53,280 nucleotides of DNA from Microcaldota archaeon. Lineage in GTDB: Archaea; Micrarchaeota; Micrarchaeia; Micrarchaeales; CABMGC01. Below are positions 1-7,451 of this stretch, one piece after another. Made by a program: the position numbers and the translations under genes. The first letter of the stretch is position 1. Each line of letters starts with the position of its first letter. The stretch covers positions 25,616 to 78,895 of the forward strand of contig JAJZNA010000006.1 of assembly GCA_021848065.1 (NCBI GenBank). The letters run 5' to 3'. The notes under the pieces are model-generated. The model ran no database searches. It worked only from the letters and a program-made list of their open reading frames with translations, and was not told the origin of the DNA.

Positions 1-114
1 AATGTTGTTTATTTATATGTTTGTGACCGCAGGATATCGCCAGGCATACGGCATAGGTGCATGCTGTACGCTCATGCATATTTATGCGGACAGTATCGGA
101 TTGTTGTGACGCGC

Positions 115-822
115 ATGAAGATGTACAATGATTTCACAGTTGTCCTGCCAACGCTTAACGAGGAGAAGAACATAGGTGTCCTCATACACCGGCTTCTTAG
201 GGAATACAAAGGCATACGCGTTGTGGTTGTCGATGACGGCTCGCGCGATGGCACTGCAGGAGTGGTAAAGAAGATAGGCAAATCGCACGGCAGCGTAGAA
301 TTCGTGGATAGGGCTGCGCAGGGAAGGGAGCGTGGGCTCACTGCAAGCGCGATAGACGGGATATCGTCCAGCCGCACAAAATTTGTCATAGTGATGGACG
401 CTGACCTGCAGCACCCAGCGGAAGTGGTCGGCAAACTGGCGGGGAGGCTTGCTTCTGGGAGCGGACTGACAGTGGCAGTCAGGGCAGACGTCAGGGGATG
501 GGAAGCACACAGGAAGCTTATATCAAAGACACTCATGTCCATGGGATACGCAATATTGATAGCGTCGGGAAGGGAAAGGTGCAAAGACATCTTCTCGGGA
601 TTTTTCGGGGTGGACAAGAAACTGTTCATCGAGACGCTTGAGGCGAACAAGGGGCGCTTCGTTTATGGGGGGTACAAGATACTATTCGATTTCCTCAAAT
701 GCAATTCCAGGGGCTCGCTGAACATATCCGAAGTGCCTTACTCTTTCGGGCTTAGGAAGCACGGCGCTTCGAAAGCGGGTATAAAGCAGGGAATGCTGCT
801 CTTCAAGTCGCTCTTGACTTGA
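115..822 (+). CDS. DPM1-like family 2 glycosyltransferase
   Basis: Soluble GT-A glycosyltransferase of family 2, closest in layout to dolichyl/polyprenyl phosphate mannose synthases, which load a sugar from a nucleotide sugar onto a polyprenyl phosphate for glycoprotein or glycolipid assembly at the membrane. The N-terminus has the nucleotide-binding start (VVLPTLNEE), then VVVDDGSRDGT, then the metal-binding MDADLQHP. No membrane segment is seen, so it is the single-domain form. The ORF opens at 61, but homology begins right after the paired ATGs at 115 and 121. Its 3' end overlaps the convergent CTP synthase by 20 bp. The sugar and acceptor cannot be told from sequence. Confidence 0.85.
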   Translation: MKMYNDFTVVLPTLNEEKNIGVLIHRLLREYKGIRVVVVDDGSRDGTAGVVKKIGKSHGSVEFVDRAAQGRERGLTASAIDGISSSRTKFVIVMDADLQHPAEVVGKLAGRLASGSGLTVAVRADVRGWEAHRKLISKTLMSMGYAILIASGRERCKDIFSGFFGVDKKLFIETLEANKGRFVYGGYKILFDFLKCNSRGSLNISEVPYSFGLRKHGASKAGIKQGMLLFKSLLT

Positions 823-2422
823 AATGGGCTATTGCTGCTTCAACTAGGCTGACAAATAGCGGCGCAGGGGCCTCGAACCTTGATTTAAGCTCGGGGTGGG
901 ACTGTGTGCCTATGCCAAAGCCATCGCCCCATTCCACGAACTCCACAAGCTTCCTGTCGCGCGTCATCCCGGTCAGCTTCAGACCCCTCTTCTTGAGGAT
1001 GTCCCTGTACGCATTGTTGAACTCGTACCTGTGCCTGTGCCGTTCGCTTACCACGCGTGATTTGTAGGAGTGATAAGCTATGGAATTGCTATCTGGAAGC
1101 ATGCAGTCCTGTGCCCCAAGTCGCATGGTGCCGCCTTTCTCAGTTATATGCCTCTGCGAGTCTAGCATCACTATTATCTTGTGCTTTGACTTGGGGTTAA
1201 ATTCCGATGAGTTTGCATCGTGCAGGCCTGCCATGCTTCTAGCGTACTCTACAGCCATCAGCTGCATGCCCAGGCATATGCCAAGGCATGGGATGCCCTT
1301 CTCCCTCGAGCGCCTTATTATGTTTATCATGCCTTCTGTGCCTCTTGTGCCAAAGCCCCCGGTGACAACTATGCCATCCATGTCGTCGACTATGGAGAAG
1401 TCATTGTCGGGGCGCTCGTAGCCGGAGGATTCTATCCAGGTCAGGTCTATTCTTGTATCGGTCCTTGCACCTGCATGTATCAGGGCCTCTTTGACGCTTG
1501 CGTAGGAGTCCCTGAGGTTTGTGTACTTCCCCACTATACCGACCTTTATTCTGCCTGAAGGGGAAATTGTCCTCTTGACATTGGATTTCCATGAATTGAC
1601 CTTTGATAGATTCCTTGCGTGGGGTCGAAGGCCAAGGTCCTTTATAAGCAGCCTGTCAAACCCCATGTCCATGAAATGCAAAGGTATGTTGTACAAAGTC
1701 TCCTGGTCCTTGTCATCTATTATCCTGTCCTTGCTTATGTTTGCGAAAAGTGCGAGCTTCTCTTTGGTGCTCTCAAGCAGTTTGGAGCTCGACCTGCATA
1801 TTATGAAATTGGGCCTTATCCCATCCTCCAGGAGCAACCTGAACCCTATCTGCGCAGGCTTTGTCTTCTGCTCGCCGACAACATCCAGGGTAGGGAGGTA
1901 TGTTAGGTTTATGAATACCACATCATGCTTCAGGGAGAGCTGCCTCATCGCCTCTATGAAATAGCTGTTCTCTATGTCCCCGACAGTGCCTCCGGTCTCT
2001 ATTATGAGCACGTCAGGCTTCTTGGACTCCGCTATCTTCTCCACGCGGCTTATTATCTCATTAGTCAGGTGTGGTATGATCTGGACTGTCTCGCCCAGAT
2101 ATCCTCCGGCCCTCTCCTTTGCTATCACTGAACCGAACAGCTTGCCTCCGGTGAGCGATAAGTCTCCGGTAAGGCTCTTGTTGAGGAAACGTTCATAGAT
2201 GCCAAAGTCCATATCGACTTCGCTGCGATCATCGAGAACAAAGACCTCGCCATGCTGATACGGATTCATTGTGCCGCAGTCAAAATTCAGGTATCCATCG
2301 AATTTTACAGGCAGGGCCTTGTAATCGTAGAAATCGAGCATCTTTAACATAGAGGCTGTGACTACTCCTTTTCCGAGGCCGCTCATTAGTGAACCGAGGA
2401 CCACGATATATTTTGTAGACAT
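803..2422 (-). CDS. pyrG: CTP synthase
   Basis: Makes CTP from UTP, ATP and glutamine. The N-terminal amidoligase domain shows the P-loop-like GSLMSGLGKGVV and the QHGEVFVLDD block. The C-terminal class I glutaminase domain carries the nucleophile in GICLGMQ and ends near SHPEL. Length (539 aa) is normal. The usual DPYLN and DPG positions read DGYLN and DCG, so this is a slightly divergent family member. A palindromic TATA-like element lies about 30 bp upstream of the ATG with no Shine-Dalgarno, so the transcript is probably leaderless. Confidence 0.96.
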   Translation of the reverse strand: MSTKYIVVLGSLMSGLGKGVVTASMLKMLDFYDYKALPVKFDGYLNFDCGTMNPYQHGEVFVLDDRSEVDMDFGIYERFLNKSLTGDLSLTGGKLFGSVIAKERAGGYLGETVQIIPHLTNEIISRVEKIAESKKPDVLIIETGGTVGDIENSYFIEAMRQLSLKHDVVFINLTYLPTLDVVGEQKTKPAQIGFRLLLEDGIRPNFIICRSSSKLLESTKEKLALFANISKDRIIDDKDQETLYNIPLHFMDMGFDRLLIKDLGLRPHARNLSKVNSWKSNVKRTISPSGRIKVGIVGKYTNLRDSYASVKEALIHAGARTDTRIDLTWIESSGYERPDNDFSIVDDMDGIVVTGGFGTRGTEGMINIIRRSREKGIPCLGICLGMQLMAVEYARSMAGLHDANSSEFNPKSKHKIIVMLDSQRHITEKGGTMRLGAQDCMLPDSNSIAYHSYKSRVVSERHRHRYEFNNAYRDILKKRGLKLTGMTRDRKLVEFVEWGDGFGIGTQSHPELKSRFEAPAPLFVSLVEAAIAHFKSRAT

Positions 2423-2448
2423 ACAGTACTATTATTAAACTGGGGAGG

Positions 2449-2456
2449 ATTTAAAT
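2449..2456. promoter_or_regulatory. Shared TATA element between pyrG and ppa
   Basis: The palindromic octamer ATTTAAAT sits between the divergent pyrG and ppa genes. It is 27-34 nt from the pyrG ATG and about 34 nt from the TTG candidate of ppa. Archaeal TATA boxes lie about 25 bp upstream of transcription starts, so one box could serve both directions. Confidence 0.5.
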
Positions 2457-2519
2457 GGCTTTTTGTAATAAACAAGAATTATTAAGTGTTTGATAGAAAT
2501 AGTGGAAAAGGTGCAATCG

Positions 2520-3038
2520 ATGTTGAAATTAGATGCAGGCGCTGACGCCCCGGAGAAGGTAACGGCATTCATAGAGATACCGAAAGGCAGCAATGTGAAG
2601 TATGAATACGATGTCAAGACGGATATGATAAAGGTTGATAGGATCCTGTACACGTCGATGGTACTCCCTTACAACTACGGATTCGTTCCTGGAACCCTCG
2701 GAGAGGATGGGGATCCGCTGGACGTGCTCGTCATAAGCTCTGCGGCATTCGTGCCAGGAGTTACAGTGACAGTGAGACCCATAGGAGTGCTGCTCATGAG
2801 AGACGAAGAAGGAGTGGACAGCAAGATAATGGCAGTGCCTACGGAGAAGATAGACCCTTCATTTGCCGCGGTCAAGGATGTTAAGGACCTTACGGAACAC
2901 ACCCGAGGGCTGATATCGCATTTCTATTCGTACTACAAGAATACCGAGCCAGGGAAGTGGGTAAAGCTGGAAGGCTGGGAGTCTGCAGGCAAGGCCAAGG
3001 AACTTATAAAAGCGGCAATAGAGAAGGCGGGCAAATAG
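2520..3038 (+). CDS. ppa: Inorganic pyrophosphatase (family I)
   Basis: Soluble hexameric-type pyrophosphatase that hydrolyses PPi released by biosynthesis. All catalytic landmarks are intact: FIEIPKG, KYEYD, NYGFVPGT, the triple Asp motif EDGDPLD, RDEEGVDSK and the C-terminal YYKN/GKWVKLEGWE block. The ORF opens at a TTG (2490), but the ATG at 2520 has a GGTG Shine-Dalgarno just upstream and gives a standard N-terminus. A degenerate paralogue lies at 29827-30309. Confidence 0.95.
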   Translation: MLKLDAGADAPEKVTAFIEIPKGSNVKYEYDVKTDMIKVDRILYTSMVLPYNYGFVPGTLGEDGDPLDVLVISSAAFVPGVTVTVRPIGVLLMRDEEGVDSKIMAVPTEKIDPSFAAVKDVKDLTEHTRGLISHFYSYYKNTEPGKWVKLEGWESAGKAKELIKAAIEKAGK

Positions 3039-3105
3039 CCTGTCCAGGCCATGCTGACATAGGGCCGTACGAGAATGGCAGTCCCGCATTAATGAGAGTG
3101 CAAGC

Positions 3106-3876
3106 ATGGATATAGAGATAGACTTCACCAAATCTGCTCAGGACAATGCAGACTACTACTTCAGCCTTTCCAAGAAGCTCAAGAGAAAATCGGAAGGGGC
3201 CTCCATAGCTGTGAAGGACCTCGAAGCCAAGAGGAGCACCGTGGAAAAAAGGCCCGTGCAGGTCAGGCAGGTAAAGAAGATAGAGGAGAAGAAGTGGTAT
3301 GAGAAGTTCAACTGGTTCAACACCAGCAACAACATGCTCGCAATAGGAGGGAGGAGCGCCATACAGAACGAGCTCGTGAACTCAAGGTATTTTGAGAGCA
3401 AGGACCTCTTCTTCCACGCAGACATATTCGGCGCTTCGGTGGTGGTGCTCAAGGATGGCGCGGATGCCCCAAGGAACATACGCGAGGAAGTTGCACAGTT
3501 TGCTGCATGCTTCTCCAAGGCCTGGGAAAATGGGATGTCTTCTGTCAACGTTTATTCTTTGAAGAGGGAGCAGGTGACAAAGTCCAAGGAGAAAGGCTCG
3601 CTCGGCACTGGAAGCTTCCTGCTCGAAGGCGAGCGAGAATGGTTCAAGGGCGTGGGACTGGAATTGTGCGCTTACAAGGAGTTGGAAGGCCAGAAACCAA
3701 GCATAGTCCCGATCTCCACGTGCATGGCCATCGGCGTTCGCAAATATATGCTGCTCAAGCCTGGAAACATGAAGAAGTCCGATGCTGCCAAGCTCATTGC
3801 AAGGAAGCTGAACTTTAGCGATGTAGATTACATAATGCAGCATCTTCCTGCAGGTTCATTCTCTGTGAAGGAGTAA
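3106..3876 (+). CDS. Stand-alone NFACT-R (DUF814) protein
   Basis: Matches the NFACT-R domain found at the C-terminal half of archaeal/eukaryotic Rqc2/NEMF and bacterial RqcH, ribosome quality-control factors that bind 60S/50S-nascent chain complexes. The hallmark stretch begins KWYEKFNWF, then MLAIGGRSAIQNEL and LFFHADIFGAS (residues about 64-110). The first 60 residues are charged and probably coiled coil. Full-length proteins are about 600 aa with NFACT-N and HhH domains; here only about 256 aa exist and the gene starts cleanly after ppa, so those parts are absent or encoded elsewhere. Stand-alone NFACT-R proteins have been proposed to act in RNA binding or modification. Role here is inferred. 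Confidence 0.8.
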   Translation: MDIEIDFTKSAQDNADYYFSLSKKLKRKSEGASIAVKDLEAKRSTVEKRPVQVRQVKKIEEKKWYEKFNWFNTSNNMLAIGGRSAIQNELVNSRYFESKDLFFHADIFGASVVVLKDGADAPRNIREEVAQFAACFSKAWENGMSSVNVYSLKREQVTKSKEKGSLGTGSFLLEGEREWFKGVGLELCAYKELEGQKPSIVPISTCMAIGVRKYMLLKPGNMKKSDAAKLIARKLNFSDVDYIMQHLPAGSFSVKE

Positions 3877-3888
3877 GGTGTTGCAGTT

Positions 3889-3975
3889 TCAGGCAACGTA
3901 TATGTAGTGAGCTGCGGCAATGGCTAGAAGTGCCAGGCCGAGCAGTATCATTCCGGAATTTAAGCGCCTGTACAA
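3889..3975 (-). CDS. Candidate tiny single-TM ORF near secE
   Basis: Not in the ORF track. Reading the minus strand from a TTG gives 28 residues: a short basic start (LYRRLNSG) followed by one hydrophobic helix of about 20 residues rich in L, A and I that ends HYIYVA and a TGA. A TATA-like TTTATATG lies about 30 bp upstream. Size, position downstream of secE and a basic residue before a C-terminal helix recall Sec61-beta/SecG, but the cytosolic part and the conserved proline of that family are missing. It may be a chance ORF or a fragment. Confidence 0.25.
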   Translation of the reverse strand: MYRRLNSGMILLGLALLAIAAAHYIYVA

Positions 3976-4069
3976 GCAACCACGCTAGTCCTTGCGCCGA
4001 GCGCATATAAATAGTGTGGCAAATAGTTAGGTAATTGTCAGGTTTTGCGCTCCGTGACTTTAAGGGAAG

Positions 4070-4270
4070 TCATGGAGGTGCCAGGAATATCGAGTTTATG
4101 GCAAATGATATAAGGAACCCAAGTATCCCCAGTATAATTATCCCTATGAGGACTACCTTGAGGGTTCTCTTGAACGTGTCCATGTCAGGCTTATAGCTGA
4201 CGCTTGCCACGTGCTTGGCATCTGAGTAGAAACCCTTTACGATCTTTATGGGGTCTAATTTTATCTTCAT
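4070..4270 (-). CDS. secE: Preprotein translocase subunit SecE (Sec61 gamma)
   Basis: Small essential subunit that clamps the SecY channel in the cytoplasmic membrane. The 66-residue protein has the archaeal layout: an amphipathic N-terminal helix with basic residues (IVKGFYSDAKHV, YKPDMDTFKRTLK) and one C-terminal membrane helix (VVLIGIIILGILGF). It starts one base after the ftsZ stop codon, so the two are co-transcribed. The ftsZ-secE pairing is common in archaea. The usual spt5/nusG partner is not downstream here. Confidence 0.93.
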   Translation of the reverse strand: MKIKLDPIKIVKGFYSDAKHVASVSYKPDMDTFKRTLKVVLIGIIILGILGFLISFAINSIFLAPP

Positions 4271-4271
4271 G

Positions 4272-5339
4272 TCAATCTTCGAATATCTGGTCCAGGTCTA
4301 TTTCCTGGCCTTCTTCTATCTTCTGCTTTATTCCTGTTTCAGTGTATTCTGGAAATTCGACACCGCTCAGCACCACCATAACCTTCAGGTTGGATTTCTG
4401 CAGCTTGGTGTCTATCCTTGCACCCCATTTGAGAAGCGCATCTGGGCTTATCCTGCTTGATACGTTCTGGAATATTGCTTCTGCTTCCCTCAAGGTAAGG
4501 TCGTCACCGCCCACTATGTTTACCAGCGCCTTCTTCGCGGTTGAGATGTTAACATCGAGAAGCGGGCTTCTTAGGGTGTTCTCTATGGCTATGGTGGCCC
4601 TATCTTCAGAGTTTACCGAGTTTGCCTCACCCATGCCTATGACTGCATAGCCAGAGTCCTTGAGCACGGCCCTGAGGTCGGCAAAGTCTAGATTTACCAT
4701 GCCAGGCTTTGTGACCATCTCTATTATCCCTTTTGTTGCATTCGCAAGTATCTCATCGCTTATCTTGAACGCCATATTTAGAGGCAGGTCTGGAGCAACG
4801 TGAAGCAGCTTGTCATTAGGTATTATGAGCGTGGTGTCTGTGGACCTTTTTAGCCTTGACAGCCCCTCGAGAGCATTCCTCATCCTTATCCTGCCCTCAC
4901 TTGAGAACGGCAGCGTGACCACGCCTATGGTCAATGCGCCGCATTCCTTTGCCTCATGCGCTATAATGGGCGCCGAGCCTGTCCCGGTGCCTCCACCAAG
5001 ACCGCAAGTGACGAATACCAGCTGTGCATCGCCAAGTATGTGTTTAATGTCCTCCTTTGACTCGACTGCAGACTCCTCGCCGACCTTCGGATCGCTTCCT
5101 GCGCCTAGGCCGCGGGTTATCTTCTTTCCAAGCAGTATCTTTCTGTGAGACTTAGTCCTTGCAAGATGCGGAGCATCAGTATTCATTGCCACTATGTTTG
5201 CTCCTTCTATATTAAGCTCTGACATCCTTGTGGCAGTGTTAGAGCCGCTGCCCCCTGCGCCCACTACGTATATTTTTGGCTTTGCAGACTCGATGAACTT
5301 TAGCAATTCCTCGTCATCCTGTGACAATATCTCGGGCAT
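4272..5339 (-). CDS. ftsZ: Cell division GTPase FtsZ
   Basis: Tubulin-like GTPase that builds the division ring. The N-terminal nucleotide-binding region VVGAGGSGSN, the tubulin signature GGGTGTGSAP and the T7 catalytic loop NLDFADLR are all present, so it should polymerise and hydrolyse GTP. Length 355 aa is typical for archaeal FtsZ1. The acidic tail (QEIDLDQIFED) is probably the partner-binding end. A TATA-like TATTATAATT lies about 25 nt upstream of the ATG, suggesting a leaderless start. Confidence 0.97.
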   Translation of the reverse strand: MPEILSQDDEELLKFIESAKPKIYVVGAGGSGSNTATRMSELNIEGANIVAMNTDAPHLARTKSHRKILLGKKITRGLGAGSDPKVGEESAVESKEDIKHILGDAQLVFVTCGLGGGTGTGSAPIIAHEAKECGALTIGVVTLPFSSEGRIRMRNALEGLSRLKRSTDTTLIIPNDKLLHVAPDLPLNMAFKISDEILANATKGIIEMVTKPGMVNLDFADLRAVLKDSGYAVIGMGEANSVNSEDRATIAIENTLRSPLLDVNISTAKKALVNIVGGDDLTLREAEAIFQNVSSRISPDALLKWGARIDTKLQKSNLKVMVVLSGVEFPEYTETGIKQKIEEGQEIDLDQIFED

Positions 5340-5408
5340 GGACTAAATCGCCAATTATAATAGTATTATGACGTTGTTAAATAGCTTTCGCTTAAATAGT
5401 GGCACCGG

Positions 5409-6464
5409 TTAGCTGAAAAGAGCCAGTATTTCCTGTTTCCGTCCTGCGAATTTGTCATGCACAGGCCGCGTTATCTTCCAGAGCGCGGATGCTGCGGCGG
5501 CCTTCAGGTCCATCGGGTGCAGCTTCTTCTCTGCAAAATCGTGCGAGAGCTGGTTATAGGACTCGTACACCAAGTCTCCACCGTACTTTGCATCCCTTTC
5601 TACCTTCAGCTCCGCGTTTATCGGGAAGATGGCATACCTGCACAATTCTAGCACAGGATTTTCATCGACTACCCCTGGAGGGCACCATGCGCTCTTCATC
5701 ACATTCCTTATCTCATCTTCGTCAGCCAGTATCGGTATCGATGACCCAGGCTTTGACTTCGACATTTTCATCGCTGCGACTATCTCCTCCTTCTCTGCGC
5801 TGCCAGATATCTTTGGAGGCTCTGCTAGGCTGGGCAGCAGGTGGTGATGCAGTGGGACTATCTCCCCTAGTTTCATGTCGCCGAAGAGTTCCAGTGCGAG
5901 CATGTGCACTTTCCTCTGGTCTATTCCGGCATGGGGTATGTCAGCATCAAGCGCCTTTATGTCTGCAGCCTGCATTATCGGGTATATGTATTGTGAGACA
6001 TGGAGCGTATCCTTCTCACTCCTGCCCATTATTACCAGCGTGCGTGTCGCCCTTGCCATGGTAACGCGCCGTGACATCTGTATTATCATCTTCCAGTAAT
6101 CGTCATTGTTGTGGTACAGCTCTGAGCCAAGTATTATTTCGGTGTTTGGGCAGTATTCCTTGAATAGCTCCTTGTAAAACTTGGCTGCCTTTATTATGCG
6201 GTCCCAATCGCCCCCAAGCTTGTTGTTGGCCATAGTATGCCAGTCTGCCAAGTATATCTGGGTCTTGACTCCTGCCTTGTCTAGGTCATTTATCTTCTTG
6301 CCTGCAACTATTACGTGGCCTATATGCGGCATGCCGCTTATCTCTATTCCGAGATAGTGCTTTGGGTGCGCCTTTGTCTCCAGCAGATTTTTCAGCCTTT
6401 CCTCAGTTATTATCTCTTCGGTAGGCTCAGACTTTATCAGGCGTATTTTCTCGTCAATGTCCAT
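5409..6464 (-). CDS. tyrS: Tyrosyl-tRNA synthetase
   Basis: Class I aminoacyl-tRNA synthetase of the archaeal/eukaryotic TyrRS type. It shows the HIGH variant PHIGHVIVAGKKI, the conserved YPIMQAADI block, IDQRKVHMLA for tyrosine/ATP binding and the KMSKSKPGSS loop. The C-terminal LHPMDLK block matches archaeal TyrRS anticodon-binding ends. The ORF track starts at a GTG (6497), but the ATG at 6464 gives the family N-terminus MDIDEKI. Convergence with the divergent nucleotidyltransferase start leaves a 73-bp promoter region. Confidence 0.95.
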   Translation of the reverse strand: MDIDEKIRLIKSEPTEEIITEERLKNLLETKAHPKHYLGIEISGMPHIGHVIVAGKKINDLDKAGVKTQIYLADWHTMANNKLGGDWDRIIKAAKFYKELFKEYCPNTEIILGSELYHNNDDYWKMIIQMSRRVTMARATRTLVIMGRSEKDTLHVSQYIYPIMQAADIKALDADIPHAGIDQRKVHMLALELFGDMKLGEIVPLHHHLLPSLAEPPKISGSAEKEEIVAAMKMSKSKPGSSIPILADEDEIRNVMKSAWCPPGVVDENPVLELCRYAIFPINAELKVERDAKYGGDLVYESYNQLSHDFAEKKLHPMDLKAAAASALWKITRPVHDKFAGRKQEILALFS

Positions 6465-6537
6465 TGAATCAGCATAGGGCAATACGTAATATTGCACCTA
6501 TGTTTTTATTAGTTGTTTGTGCAACTTCAATGTTAAT

Positions 6538-7230
6538 ATGAAGGCAGTAATACTCGCAGGTGGGCACGGCAAGAGGCTTAGGCCGCTTACAGAAACGGTA
6601 CCAAAGCCCCTGATAGAGGTAGCGGGGCAGCCCATAATAGACTGGCAGGTAAAATGGCTCATGTACCATGGGATACGCTCTTACATAATGCTTGTGGGGC
6701 ACCTGAAGGAGAAAGTTATCGAGCATTTCGACGGCATCAAGGATGAACTCGGAATAGAAGTGGAATACTCTGTGGAGAAGAGGCCACTGGGGACCGGCGG
6801 AGCACTCAGGAATGCTGAAAGCATGCTGTCTGGTGAGAAAAAGTTCTTCATGCTCAATGGCGACACCATAACCAACATGGACATAGGGATTATGAAGCTG
6901 GATGGAAGCATTGCATCCATAGCCCTTGTCCCGCTTAGGAGCCAATATGGCGTGACGCACCTTGACGGAGACAAGATAATCAAGTTTGAAGAGAAGCCCA
7001 TGATAAAGGATTATTGGATGAATTCAGGGCTTTACCTACTGTCAAGTGAAATATTCGGAAGGCTACCTGAAGAGGGTAATATTGAAACCGAGACGTTCCC
7101 GAAGCTGGCATCTGAAAGGAAGATAATAGGGACAAGATTCCCAGACGCGTACTTCAAGGGAGTGGACTCTGTGAAAGATATTGATGAAGTTACCAGTGAT
7201 CTGAAGAGTGGCAGGGTATTTGGCAGATAG
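6538..7230 (+). CDS. NDP-sugar pyrophosphorylase (nucleotidyltransferase)
   Basis: Transfers a nucleotide to a sugar 1-phosphate (GlmU/RmlA/ManC-like N domain). The signature AGGHGKRLRPLTETVPKPL is at the N-terminus; the metal-binding Asp is in MLNGDT and the sugar-binding region includes FEEKP. At 231 aa it has only the catalytic domain and lacks a left-handed beta-helix acyltransferase domain. The ATG at 6538 is chosen because the fold begins at MKAVILAGG. Likely works in surface glycan synthesis with glycosyltransferases such as the one at 115-822. Exact sugar unknown. A T-run follows the stop as a probable terminator. Confidence 0.9.
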   Translation: MKAVILAGGHGKRLRPLTETVPKPLIEVAGQPIIDWQVKWLMYHGIRSYIMLVGHLKEKVIEHFDGIKDELGIEVEYSVEKRPLGTGGALRNAESMLSGEKKFFMLNGDTITNMDIGIMKLDGSIASIALVPLRSQYGVTHLDGDKIIKFEEKPMIKDYWMNSGLYLLSSEIFGRLPEEGNIETETFPKLASERKIIGTRFPDAYFKGVDSVKDIDEVTSDLKSGRVFGR

Positions 7231-7451
7231 AAAGCAGGTATCCATTTTTTCTTGCTGCTCCGAGATGCAGTAGTGGCAGATAAATAAACGTATCAATGAA
7301 TGGGAATTTCTCTGATATAAATAGATTTCTGTGGCTTGGATTCCTGGAAAAGTTCCTTGCAAAAGCTATATAAATGACCTATGGCACCATAACCTATGTT
7401 CTTTCTAATCTTGTATCAGTCACAGCGAGATTTTTGCATTTCTAGCTTCAG
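7231..7451. promoter_or_regulatory. Intergenic region with terminator-like T run and Fic promoter
   Basis: A run of six T (near 7246) just after the nucleotidyltransferase stop is a plausible archaeal terminator. Two TATA-like boxes follow: CTGATATAAATAG (about 7312) and AGCTATATAAATGAC (about 7364). The second would give a leader of about 55 nt for the Fic gene. No RNA gene is recognised. Confidence 0.45.

Noticed and set aside
3815-4006. 63-aa minus-strand ORF next to secE as a Sec61-beta candidate
   Set aside because: No membrane helix in this frame and its ATG lies inside a TATA-like box; only the other frame (3889-3975) is hydrophobic.
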